Below are positions 36,062-43,896 of a stretch of DNA of 64,000 bases, in pieces. Position 1 is the stretch's first letter. The number at the start of each line of letters is the position of its first letter. Source of the stretch: Ruminococcaceae bacterium P7 (GTDB taxonomy: Bacteria > Bacillota > Clostridia > Oscillospirales > Acutalibacteraceae); assembly GCA_900100595.1 (NCBI GenBank), contig FMUA01000002.1, positions 124,001 to 188,000 of the forward strand, read 5' to 3'. A model generated the notes under the pieces. The model searched no databases. It was given only the letters and a program-made list of their open reading frames with translations, and was not told the DNA's origin. The position numbers were made by a program, and so were the translations under genes.

Positions 36062-36160
36062 CTAATCCGAAGTGAAAAGATGTTTCATAAACATTAAAAT
36101 GATTAGCTGTCCGACTCCGACGAACGATTCAGGCTCCGTCCCGATGAAATCGGGAATCAT
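36062..36160 (-). CDS. Micro-ORF 2 (32 codons), uncertain
   Basis: Begins at an ATG that overlaps the stop of micro-ORF 1 by four bases (ATGA), the pattern of translational coupling. The encoded peptide (MIPDFIGTEPESFVGVGQLI... then a Met/Phe/Leu-rich end) has no recognised motif. No separate ribosome binding site. Real translation is a guess. Confidence 0.3.
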   Translation of the reverse strand: MIPDFIGTEPESFVGVGQLIILMFMKHLFTSD

Positions 36161-36225
36161 ACATTGGGCGGGAGGCTCCGGATGTAGTTCATAATACGGA
36201 AGTTGTAAGGAATCTTAGCTTTCAT
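36157..36225 (-). CDS. Micro-ORF 1 (22 codons) at the head of the 0.7-kb unit
   Basis: ATG 36225 sits seven bases after AAAGGAGG, one of the strongest ribosome binding sites in the window, and about 28 bases after the predicted transcription start. Peptide begins MKAKIPYNFRIMNYIRSL; basic, with no signal peptide. It could be a leader peptide, a small regulator or the remnant of a longer gene. Confidence 0.45.
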   Translation of the reverse strand: MKAKIPYNFRIMNYIRSLPPNV

Positions 36226-36259
36226 ATTTAAGACCTCCTTTTGTCTTTTCTTTGTCTAT

Positions 36260-36288
36260 ATTATACACAGAATTATTAACATTGTCAA
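36260..36288 (-). promoter_or_regulatory. Perfect consensus promoter of the 0.7-kb leftward unit
   Basis: Leftward TTGACA (36283-36288), 17-base spacer ending in TG one base before the -10 is absent but the -10 is exact: TATAAT (36260-36265). It matches the sigma-A consensus at all 12 positions. Confidence 0.9.
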
Positions 36289-36332
36289 GCGTTTTAATAA
36301 AATTCTTTTTTATTTTATTTTTTAAAAACCTC

Positions 36333-36361
36333 TTGCACTTGCTTTTCGATTGTGCTATAAT
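36333..36361 (+). promoter_or_regulatory. Rightward promoter, divergent from the 0.7-kb unit
   Basis: TTGCAC (36333-36338), 17-base spacer, TATAAT (36356-36361). A transcript would start near 36368 and meet the hairpin at 36381, giving an RNA of only about 45 bases unless it reads through. Confidence 0.6.
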
Positions 36362-36380
36362 AAAAGAGGTGAGTGCTATC

Positions 36381-36418
36381 AAAAAGCTCGGATTCTTGTC
36401 CGGGCTTTTTCTTTTTTT
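36381..36418. terminator. Bidirectional terminator between the XRE gene and the divergent promoters
   Basis: AAAAAGC-CGGA/TCCG-GCTTTTT stem; T-rich tails on both sides. It ends the XRE transcript leftward and any rightward transcript from 36333. Confidence 0.8.
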
Positions 36419-36491
36419 GCGCTTTTTTGACCAAAAGAAAGGAGAGCTGCAGCGCAGCCCTCCAAAAGAAAAAGAAAATGGTTGGGAACAC

Positions 36492-36740
36492 TTATTTTTC
36501 TCTTCCGAGAAGATAGTCAACAGATACCTCGAGGATGTCGGCGAGCGCCACCAGCTCTACGTCGGTGACAAACCGGATCTGCCCCTCAAGCTTGGAAAGT
36601 CCCGAAGCATTCATATCCACTCCGTTTACCTGAAGCTGAGCCAACAATTCTTTTTGTTTCATGCCCTTTTGCTTTCTGACAAGCTCCACACGGTTGCCTA
36701 CCAGATTTCTGTCTCCCAGTTCCTGCTTACGTAGTCTCAT
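36492..36740 (-). CDS. Small XRE-family transcriptional regulator
   Basis: 82 residues, one helix-turn-helix domain: NRVELVRKQKGMKQKELLAQ, a recognition helix near SGLSKLEGQIR, and the HTH_3 ending LADILEVSVDYLLGR. Likely a DNA-binding repressor. Promoter TTGTTT-17-TATAAT at 36803-36831. It lies in the same AT-rich island as the 0.7-kb unit and is the obvious candidate to control the two divergent promoters left of it; that link is inferred. Confidence 0.88.
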   Translation of the reverse strand: MRLRKQELGDRNLVGNRVELVRKQKGMKQKELLAQLQVNGVDMNASGLSKLEGQIRFVTDVELVALADILEVSVDYLLGREK

Positions 36741-36802
36741 TTTTTACTCTCTCCATATCTATTTAATTCTTTTTGAAAATTCTCCAAAAACATTATGGTC
36801 TT

Positions 36803-36831
36803 ATTATAATACGATAGAAGAAAAAAAACAA
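36803..36831 (-). promoter_or_regulatory. Promoter of the XRE regulator gene
   Basis: Leftward TTGTTT (36826-36831), 17-base spacer, TATAAT (36803-36808). Confidence 0.65.
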
Positions 36832-37096
36832 GTCTTTTTTGTAAATAAATTTAAAAAAATGAAATTTTTTATTCTTTTCGGTAACAAACAGGTAATCAAA
36901 TATCTCTTTTGACTATGATGAATATTCTTTTTAATAATATTTTTATGGAATATTCATAGAATACACTGTGATGTGGAAAGGTGTCAATTGTGTCAAAAAG
37001 TCTTTTCCGCAATGTTAATCCGTGTTAATGATGTCAGAAACTACAAAAGGTTACAAAATCATTACACCTCCATCCCAATCAGGCTCTCATAAGAAC
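36832..37096. other. AT-rich intergenic stretch
   Basis: Contains one 9-bp inverted repeat, TGAATATTC/GAATATTCA (36919-36956), and no credible gene. Nothing else recognised. Confidence 0.5.
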
Positions 37097-37130
37097 GGCA
37101 AAAAAGCGCCCCGCTGCTGCGGGACGCTTT
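37097..37130 (-). terminator. Terminator of fhs-tsaE-tsaB-rpiB
   Basis: Leftward AGCGTCCCGC/GCGGGGCGCT stem followed by TTTTTTG. Confidence 0.88.
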
Positions 37131-37146
37131 CGCTTTATCTGTCATT

Positions 37147-37596
37147 TTACACTGAGAAGGTGCCGTTCTCAATTTCCGTGAGCATGGCGACGCGTTTGTC
37201 GTGCCTGCCGCCCTCCTCGGGCGTATTCAGGAAAATATCGGTGAACCTGACCGCATCCTCCTCTGTCGTCACACGTCCGCCCATGCAGAGCACGTTGGCG
37301 TGATTGTGGCGTCTTGTCATCTCCGCGCCGAATTCGTTATGGACAACCGCCGCGCGGATGCCCTTGACCTTATTCGCCGCCATGGAAATGCCGATGCCTG
37401 TTCCGCAGCAGAGAATACCCATTTCACACTCACCGCTGACAACCGCCTGCGCTACCTTGTAGGCATAGACGGGATAATCGACGCTTTCTTCACTGAAAGT
37501 GCCAAATTCCTTGTAGGCAACGCCTTTTTCATCGAGATATTTTTTTATCGCCACAATCAGGTTATATCCGCCGTGATCGCAACCCAATGCTAACAT
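37147..37596 (-). CDS. rpiB: Ribose-5-phosphate isomerase B
   Basis: 149 residues. Family start LALGCDHGGYNL, active-site Cys in GILCCGTGIGISMAANK and the RRHNHANVLCMGGR block. Interconverts ribose-5-P and ribulose-5-P. It starts one base after tsaB, so it is the last gene of the operon. Confidence 0.95.
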   Translation of the reverse strand: MLALGCDHGGYNLIVAIKKYLDEKGVAYKEFGTFSEESVDYPVYAYKVAQAVVSGECEMGILCCGTGIGISMAANKVKGIRAAVVHNEFGAEMTRRHNHANVLCMGGRVTTEEDAVRFTDIFLNTPEEGGRHDKRVAMLTEIENGTFSV

Positions 37597-37597
37597 C

Positions 37598-38302
37598 TTA
37601 TTCTCTCCCTAATCTTTTATTTAACTCCCGCTGTGCCTGCGGCAGCCGCAGATAAACGGGCATCAACTGTTCAGCCGAAACCGTTTCGCCGTTTCTGAGG
37701 CTCTCACGCGCCGCCAAAGCGACGGAGGACGCCGTTTGTATCCGATGATTCACCGACGCTAAACGCACGTTTCCGAGCGAATCTGAGAGGTATTCGGCAC
37801 ATAAGGCGGCGCCGTCCCCGACCAAAATGATTTTTTCACAATATTTGTGCAAATCCGCCTTCAAATCCGTCAGCGCAAGCGCCCTGTCGTCGCACAGCCG
37901 CTCAACCGTTTCGCCTTTGACTCGGAACAGGGCGTTATAGACCTGTGAGCAGCGCGCGTCCATCGCCGCACAGACGATGCAGTCGTCGCCGAGACAGTTG
38001 TACGCCATGCTCTCGAGTGTGGAAACGGGTATGCAGGGCAGATCGTCGGCAAAAGCAAGCCCCTTGACCGCTGCAACGCCGATTCTCACGCCCGTAAAGG
38101 AGCCGGGTCCCGCGTTGACGGCAATAGCGTCAAGATCGCTGATTTTTATTCCCGTGCTGCTCAGCAGCTGTTCGAGCATCGGCATCAGCGTCTGACTGTG
38201 CGTCAGAGCGGTGTTGACGTAAAATTCGCCTATAATGCCGTCCTCCGAGGCAAGGCAGACCGACGCCGCCTTCGCCGTGGTATCAACCGCCAATAGCTTC
38301 AT
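37598..38302 (-). CDS. tsaB: tRNA threonylcarbamoyladenosine synthesis protein TsaB
   Basis: 234 residues. ASKHA-fold start LAVDTTAKAASVCL and NAGPGSFTGVRIGVA. TsaB scaffolds TsaD and TsaE in making t6A37 on ANN-decoding tRNAs. I use the ATG at 38302, which has GAGGG upstream and overlaps the tsaE stop by 20 bases; a longer in-frame opening runs into tsaE. Confidence 0.93.
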   Translation of the reverse strand: MKLLAVDTTAKAASVCLASEDGIIGEFYVNTALTHSQTLMPMLEQLLSSTGIKISDLDAIAVNAGPGSFTGVRIGVAAVKGLAFADDLPCIPVSTLESMAYNCLGDDCIVCAAMDARCSQVYNALFRVKGETVERLCDDRALALTDLKADLHKYCEKIILVGDGAALCAEYLSDSLGNVRLASVNHRIQTASSVALAARESLRNGETVSAEQLMPVYLRLPQAQRELNKRLGRE

Positions 38303-38723
38303 TGATTGCAACACCCTCTGTCTCAAAAATTCTCTGATTCTCGTGCTCTCCGCGTGAGATCGTGATTCTGACGGCATCTTCGGGCAGAGCACCCTCGATG
38401 TTTTCGCTCCATTCGATCACCAGCACGCCGTTGTCGAGATAATCGAAAAAGCCCGTCGAATACAGATCCTCCCATGAGGTCACGCGGTACATATCGAAAT
38501 GATAGACGGGGAATTTTCCCCTGTATTCGTTCACCAGCGCAAAGGTCGGACTGGATACGCCCTCGGTTATACCCAGACCGCGGCACAAGCCGCGTGTAAA
38601 GGCGGTTTTGCCCATGCCCAGACCGCCGAACAGGGCAATGACCTCCGTCCCTTTCAGCGACGCGGAAAGGCGTTCGGCAAAGCGTTCGGTATCCTCTGCG
38701 CTGTTTGAAATATATTTTGTCAT
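38283..38723 (-). CDS. tsaE: tRNA threonylcarbamoyladenosine synthesis ATPase TsaE
   Basis: 146 residues. P-loop FGGLGMGKTAFTRG, the SPTFALVNEY block with conserved Thr, and the HFDMYR metal-site region. Provides the ATPase step for t6A synthesis. Start ATG 38723 overlaps the fhs stop. Confidence 0.95.
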   Translation of the reverse strand: MTKYISNSAEDTERFAERLSASLKGTEVIALFGGLGMGKTAFTRGLCRGLGITEGVSSPTFALVNEYRGKFPVYHFDMYRVTSWEDLYSTGFFDYLDNGVLVIEWSENIEGALPEDAVRITISRGEHENQRIFETEGVAINEAIGG

Positions 38724-40390
38724 CAGAATAAGCCTGTAATCTTTCCTTCTTCGTTGACGTCAATGCTGTGCGCGGCAGGCACCTTGGGCAGACCCGGCAT
38801 CGTCATGATGTCGCCCGTATAGACGACCACGAAGCCCGCGCCGTTCGAGAGCGACACGTTTCTGACCGTGATGGCGAAATCCTTGGGAGCGCCGAGCAGG
38901 GTCGGATCATCCGACAGGGAGTACTGCGTTTTCGCGATGCAGACGGGCAGCTTGTCCGCACCGAGCTTCTGCACCTCCGCGATCGCCTTCTCCGCCTGCG
39001 TGGTGTAGTTGACGTACGCCGCGCCGTAAATCATTTTGGCGATGGAGTCGATCTTCTCCTTGACGGTCAGATCATCCGCGTAGATGGGACGGAAGTCGGA
39101 CGGCTTCTCGCATGCCTCGACGACCTTCTTCGCCAGCTCTACGCCGCCGTCGCCGCCCTTGCCGAACACCTCGGAAAGCGCGAAGTCTGCGCCGTTCTCT
39201 CTGCAGTATTCCTCGATAAAGGACAGCTCCGCGTCGGAATCGGTGCCGAAGCGGTTGATCGCGACGACAACGGGCACGTTGTATTTTCTCATATTGGCGA
39301 TGTGTACGCCGAGGTTGGCTATGCCCTTTCTGAGCGCCTCGAGGTTCTCCTCGGAAACCTCCGCCTTGGGCACTCCGCCGTTATATTTCAGCGCGCGGCA
39401 GGTCGCGACAAGCACGATCGCCGACGGACTCAGACCGGCGTAGCGGCACTTGATGTCGAGGAACTTCTCCGCGCCGAGGTCGGAGCCGAAGCCTGCCTCG
39501 GTGATGCAGTAATCGGCGAGCTTGAGCGCGAGCTTTGTCGCTCTGACGCTGTTGCAGCCGTGCGCGATATTGGCGAAGGGACCACCGTGCATGATCGCGG
39601 GAGTGCCCTCGAGCGTCTGTACCAGATTCGGCTTGATCGCGTCCTTGAGCAGCGCGGTCATCGCGCCGTCCGCCTTGAGGTCGCGGGCATAGACAGGCTC
39701 TCCCTGATAGGTGTAGGCAACCAGAATCCTGCCGAGCCTGCGCTTTAAGTCGTCGATATCGGAGGCAAGGCAGAGAATCGCCATGACCTCGGAAGCGACG
39801 GTGATGATGAAGTGATCCTCGCGCGGAATACCGTTGACCTTTCCGCCGAGTCCGACAATGACGTTTCTGAGCGCGCGGTCGTTCATATCCAGACAGCGCT
39901 TAATCAGGATTCTTCTGGGGTCAATACCGAGCGTATTGCCCTGCTGCAGGTGATTGTCGAGCATCGCGCAGCAGAGGTTATTCGCCGCCGTGATTGCGTG
40001 CATATCTCCCGTAAAGTGCAGGTTGATGTCCTCCATAGGCAGAACCTGCGCGTAGCCGCCGCCTGCGGCTCCTCCCTTGATACCGAATACGGGACCGAGC
40101 GACGGCTCACGGAGCGCGATGATTGCCTTCTTGCCGATTTTCGCCATCGCCTGACCGAGTCCGGCGGTGGTGGTGGTTTTACCCTCGCCCGCGGGCGTGG
40201 GATTGATGGCTGTCACCAAAATCAGCTTTCCGTCGGGATTTTGGCTGACGCGGGCGCTGAGCTCGTCGGAGAGCTTCGCCTTATATTTTCCGTAAAATTC
40301 CAGTTCATCCTCTGAAATACCTATCTGTGACGCGACTTCTTTGATGGGCAGCAGTGTTGCCTGCTGAGCGATTTCAATATCAGACAGCAT
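38723..40390 (-). CDS. fhs: Formate-tetrahydrofolate ligase
   Basis: 555 residues. ATP-binding [15 protein letters not shown] and the [19 protein letters not shown] block. Makes 10-formyl-THF from formate, the donor used by Fmt and purine synthesis. ATG 40390 follows GGAGG. A -10 of the extended type (TGCTATAAT) is upstream; the -35 is poor. Confidence 0.97.
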   Translation of the reverse strand: MLSDIEIAQQATLLPIKEVASQIGISEDELEFYGKYKAKLSDELSARVSQNPDGKLILVTAINPTPAGEGKTTTTAGLGQAMAKIGKKAIIALREPSLGPVFGIKGGAAGGGYAQVLPMEDINLHFTGDMHAITAANNLCCAMLDNHLQQGNTLGIDPRRILIKRCLDMNDRALRNVIVGLGGKVNGIPREDHFIITVASEVMAILCLASDIDDLKRRLGRILVAYTYQGEPVYARDLKADGAMTALLKDAIKPNLVQTLEGTPAIMHGGPFANIAHGCNSVRATKLALKLADYCITEAGFGSDLGAEKFLDIKCRYAGLSPSAIVLVATCRALKYNGGVPKAEVSEENLEALRKGIANLGVHIANMRKYNVPVVVAINRFGTDSDAELSFIEEYCRENGADFALSEVFGKGGDGGVELAKKVVEACEKPSDFRPIYADDLTVKEKIDSIAKMIYGAAYVNYTTQAEKAIAEVQKLGADKLPVCIAKTQYSLSDDPTLLGAPKDFAITVRNVSLSNGAGFVVVYTGDIMTMPGLPKVPAAHSIDVNEEGKITGLF

Positions 40391-40530
40391 ATTTCGGCAC
40401 CTCCATGTTCATAGTTAAGTGTATTATAGCAAAAGCGAGCCGCAATATTATTCTTATTTGCAAAATTAGACCGATATTGCAAGGTTATTTTATTATAATA
40501 GTGCCATCCTATCGAATGGGGAGCGAGAAA

Positions 40531-41682
40531 ATGAATTACCGAATGGATTTTTTCAAAAAAACGGACGTCCTTCTCTGGCTGAGTACGCTGACCGCTTTGG
40601 GCTGCGGTTTACTGCTGATCGCGAGCATGCAGCGCTCGGGCAGCTACAACTATCTTCTGCCCCAGCTTCTGGCCTCTGCAATCGGACTGTGCCTTGCGGT
40701 GCTGTTTTGCCTGGCGGACTACCGGTATCCGGTCGCAAAATGGTATTTCCCGGCAGGCATCGGGCTTCTGCTGACCGCGTCGGTGTTTGTTTTCGGGATG
40801 CGCGTGAGCGGTACCGACGACACGGCGTGGCTGGTTCTCCCGGGAGGACTGACGGTTCAGCCTTCCGAGTTCATCAAGATATGCTTTATTCTGACTTTCT
40901 CGCAGCATCTTGCATGGCTTGCGGAAAAGGACAGACTCAAAAGCCCGCTTTGGCTGCTGACGCTCCTGCTTCACGCCCTTCTGCCTGTCGCGGCGATCCA
41001 TTTTCAGGGAGATGACGGCACTGCGCTGATTTTTCTGATGATGGCGCCCGTGATGGCGTTGGCGGCAGGCGTACAGTGCCGCTGGCTGATCATTTCGGGA
41101 AGCTGTGCGCTGGTTTCCTTACCCGTACTATGGATATTTGTGCTCAACGACGCGCAGCGAAGCCGTCTGACGGCGCTCCTCTGCACCGACGGCAGCACAA
41201 TGACGGACTACGGCTGGCAGCAGTATCAGGGGAAGCTGTCGCTCGCGAGCGGCGGCTTTGCGGGAAGCGGATTATTCCGCGGAGCACGCGTCGGAAGCGG
41301 AATTGTGCCCGAACAGGAGAACGACTTTATTCTCACCGTAGCCGGCGAAGAGCTGGGATTTCTCGGCTGTCTGCTCATTTTGTTTCTGCTCTGGTTCATC
41401 GCGGTCAGGCTGCTGAAAGGGATCGGCGCAACGGATGATCTGCGCGGAAAATGTGTTTGCGGCGGCGTTTTTTCGATGATTGCCGCCCAGTCCGTCATCA
41501 ATCTCGGCATGGAGCTGGGAATACTGCCCGTCATCGGCGTGACCCTGCCGCTGTTCAGCGCGGGAGGCAGCTCGCTTTTGAGCACACTGATCGCTGTCGG
41601 TCTGGCGCAAAGCGTCAATTACCACCGCGAAACGGAGCTGAATACGGGAAAACTCCGCATTCCGCACCGCATCAGACGATAA
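40531..41682 (+). CDS. SEDS-family peptidoglycan glycosyltransferase (FtsW/RodA/SpoVE)
   Basis: 383 residues, about ten membrane helices. Family hallmarks: SGTDDTAWL, the QPSEFIKI segment, GDDGTALIFLM with the catalytic-type Asp, QENDFILTVAGEELGFLG and the terminal LFSAGGSSLLSTL. Polymerises lipid II together with a class B PBP, none of which is nearby. Whether it serves elongation, division or spore cortex cannot be settled. ATG 40531 has GGGGAG upstream. Confidence 0.9.
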   Translation: MNYRMDFFKKTDVLLWLSTLTALGCGLLLIASMQRSGSYNYLLPQLLASAIGLCLAVLFCLADYRYPVAKWYFPAGIGLLLTASVFVFGMRVSGTDDTAWLVLPGGLTVQPSEFIKICFILTFSQHLAWLAEKDRLKSPLWLLTLLLHALLPVAAIHFQGDDGTALIFLMMAPVMALAAGVQCRWLIISGSCALVSLPVLWIFVLNDAQRSRLTALLCTDGSTMTDYGWQQYQGKLSLASGGFAGSGLFRGARVGSGIVPEQENDFILTVAGEELGFLGCLLILFLLWFIAVRLLKGIGATDDLRGKCVCGGVFSMIAAQSVINLGMELGILPVIGVTLPLFSAGGSSLLSTLIAVGLAQSVNYHRETELNTGKLRIPHRIRR

Positions 41683-41712
41683 AAAAGCAGACGGCTCGAT
41701 GCCGTCTGCTTG
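41681..41712. terminator. Bidirectional terminator between the SEDS gene and cdaR
   Basis: GCAGACGGC/GCCGTCTGC perfect stem; leftward tail is TTTTTT. Confidence 0.88.
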
Positions 41713-41724
41713 ATACTTTATGCG

Positions 41725-42981
41725 TTATTTATTCTCCGAAATATTGAGGTTCGCGCGGTAGCTGCCGTAAGCCCAGCATCCGTTCACACCGCTGAACTTG
41801 AACGTGACGGGCATCTCCACCGAGCCTGTCTTGAGGTTGGAATCCGTGACGTCGATCTGCGCCGTGATATTATCGGCGCTCAGCTCATTCAGCTCTGCTT
41901 CCGTACCGATGACGGTCACACTGATGCTCTTGGAGGTGACCTCCGCCTTGAAATCGGAGGAAAGTCCCTCGACCTTGAAGGTGTCGATGTCAAAGGTCTT
42001 TTTGCTCAGACCGCTGAGATCGAGCGTCACCTTGGCAGTGGCGTTATTGCTGATATTCTTGCACTTCTCGGGAATATTGATCGCGAGCGCGCTGAACGTC
42101 TTTTTCTCGTTGCTCAGCGTGGAGAAATCGATCGTCTCTGTCTTGACGGAAACGATGGTTTTCAGCGTCTCCTCGGAACCTGCCAGCAGAATACTGGACG
42201 GATAAATCTCGGTCAGATTGGTCAGATCCAGACCGCTCGGCTTGTTGGCGTAGCCCGCCTCAACCTTGACAGTTTTCTCCTTGAGAACATTGATGTTGAC
42301 CGTCATGGTTTTTACATTCATCGAAAGCAGCTTGGTGGACAGCTCGTTGCCGTTCTCGTCGTAGATCACGATGCTTGCCTCCGCGTCGGCGGATTCGGTC
42401 AGCTCGCCGTCCACATTGGCGACCGCCGCAACCTTGCTGATTTTCATCAGCTCGCTCTGCGGTCCGCTGATGGTCACCTTGGTATACGGCATCGACGCCG
42501 CGCCGTAGTAGCCGTCCTTGACGCTAAAGGAGATTTCGTCCTGAATGTTGAACTCACTCTCCTTGAAGTAGTCGACCATAACGGTGACGCTCGAGGGAGT
42601 GGAATTGGTGATCTGGAAAGTGCTGGTCGGGTTCTTTTTCGTCGTCGAAACGGGGAGTGTAAAGAAGCCCGAGGAGGTGACGGAATTGGCGGACGCCGTC
42701 ACCGTGAAGTCCGACGCCTTGACAGAACCGAGAAGCGTGCGGTTGCCCGTCACCGTCACCGATGCGACGGGCTGCTCCTCGCCTGTGAAAATCTGGAGAC
42801 CGAGATCGCGTGTGCTCTCGGACAGCTCCATCTGAATCGGAATATTGCTGATGGTCACGGTCGTGTCATTGGACGCGTTGAGGCTCATATACGTCCAGAT
42901 GGCAATGGAAATGACCAGCGAAATGATAAAGACAATATAATTCTTTGAGAGAATTTTCTGAGAGAGCGACTGTTTTTTCAA
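41725..42981 (-). CDS. cdaR: YbbR-domain protein, c-di-AMP cyclase regulator CdaR
   Basis: 418 residues. One amino-terminal membrane helix (~14-32) and four repeated YbbR-type beta domains outside. CdaR binds CdaA and modulates c-di-AMP production. Start overlaps the cdaA stop by four bases. Often followed by glmM; here it is followed by a terminator instead. Confidence 0.92.
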   Translation of the reverse strand: MKKQSLSQKILSKNYIVFIISLVISIAIWTYMSLNASNDTTVTISNIPIQMELSESTRDLGLQIFTGEEQPVASVTVTGNRTLLGSVKASDFTVTASANSVTSSGFFTLPVSTTKKNPTSTFQITNSTPSSVTVMVDYFKESEFNIQDEISFSVKDGYYGAASMPYTKVTISGPQSELMKISKVAAVANVDGELTESADAEASIVIYDENGNELSTKLLSMNVKTMTVNINVLKEKTVKVEAGYANKPSGLDLTNLTEIYPSSILLAGSEETLKTIVSVKTETIDFSTLSNEKKTFSALAINIPEKCKNISNNATAKVTLDLSGLSKKTFDIDTFKVEGLSSDFKAEVTSKSISVTVIGTEAELNELSADNITAQIDVTDSNLKTGSVEMPVTFKFSGVNGCWAYGSYRANLNISENK

Positions 42982-43847
42982 TCCTTTTTCCTCCCTCTCA
43001 TGAACTTGCGGTTCTTCTTGGGATTCTCGTCCTCAAACTCGTCAAGCAGCAGCTCGCTGAGCTTGCATACCAACGTCTCGCGGGTATAGTCGCGGGTAAG
43101 CGTGCCGTTGCAGGCGAGCGAAATCACGCCCGTTTCCTCGCTGACGACCAGCACTACGGAATCGCTCTGCTCGCTGATGCCGAGAGCCGCTCTGTGGCGC
43201 GTGCCGAGGTTCATATCCACGGTCTTGTCATCGGTCAGAGGAAGAATACATCCGGCGGCATACAGCTTGCCGTCGCGGATGATGCTCGCGCCGTCATGAA
43301 GCGGCGCCTTGTTGAAAAAGATATTGCCGAACAGCGCCACCGACGTATCGGCGTTGACGATCGTTCCTGTCGCGGCAATGTCGGACAGCATCGTTTCGCG
43401 CTCGAATACGATCAGCGCGCCCGTCTTGGAACGGGAAAAGAGTACCGAGGTATCAGCCGCGTCCGTGATGGACTTGCGCACCGCGTCCTTCCATTCATCA
43501 CTCTTGCCGAGGCTCTTGAACAGAAATACAAACCGCTTTGTCCACGTCTTGTTGCGTCCCATCTGCTCCAGCGCCTTACGGATCTCGGGCTGGAAAATCA
43601 CGACAATCACGACGACCGCCGCCTCGAAAAACGCCCGCAGCAGCGTGGAGAGCATAACCAGCTCCAGCAGCGAGGACAGGAAATACACAATGAACAGGAA
43701 CGCGATACCCTTGAGGAGCTGGATGGCTCTGGTGTCGCGGAGCAGGCGGAATAAGCCGAAAATAATCAGCGCGATCGCGAGAATATCGATGATATCGCGA
43801 AACTGGATCGTCTTGATGATGGACCATACATGTTCAAAAAATTCCAT
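42978..43847 (-). CDS. cdaA: Membrane diadenylate cyclase CdaA
   Basis: 289 residues. Three amino-terminal helices (about 12-85), then the DAC domain with HDGASIIRDG (DGA motif) and LGTRHRAALG (RHR motif). Makes c-di-AMP, which controls potassium, osmolyte and cell-wall balance. First gene of cdaA-cdaR. Confidence 0.97.
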   Translation of the reverse strand: MEFFEHVWSIIKTIQFRDIIDILAIALIIFGLFRLLRDTRAIQLLKGIAFLFIVYFLSSLLELVMLSTLLRAFFEAAVVVIVVIFQPEIRKALEQMGRNKTWTKRFVFLFKSLGKSDEWKDAVRKSITDAADTSVLFSRSKTGALIVFERETMLSDIAATGTIVNADTSVALFGNIFFNKAPLHDGASIIRDGKLYAAGCILPLTDDKTVDMNLGTRHRAALGISEQSDSVVLVVSEETGVISLACNGTLTRDYTRETLVCKLSELLLDEFEDENPKKNRKFMRGRKKD

Positions 43848-43896
43848 AGCGCTCCGCCTTTCCCTTTCCTTGATTTTGAGAGTCCTGCTCTCCTAT

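Larger units (their letters stand above)
35542..36253 (-). ncRNA. Candidate large structured RNA / unannotated ~0.7-kb transcription unit
   Basis: A perfect consensus promoter at 36260-36288 and an intrinsic terminator at 35542-35571 define a ~710-nt leftward transcript. Apart from two micro-ORFs near its 5' end, every frame is broken by stops. Local pairing is common: CTAATC/GATTAG enclosing ATGTTT-ATG-AAACAT, CAGC-TTCG-GCTG with a UUCG loop, AATTG/CAATT, CCCGAT/ATCGGG. The 3' half holds four or five degenerate repeats. The region is AT-richer than its surroundings. I do not recognise an RNA family; a decayed gene is the main alternative. Confidence 0.55.

Noticed and set aside
36252-36734. 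160-codon plus-strand frame through the XRE region
   Set aside because: Antisense to the XRE gene and to a consensus promoter; its visible start falls on terminator sequence.
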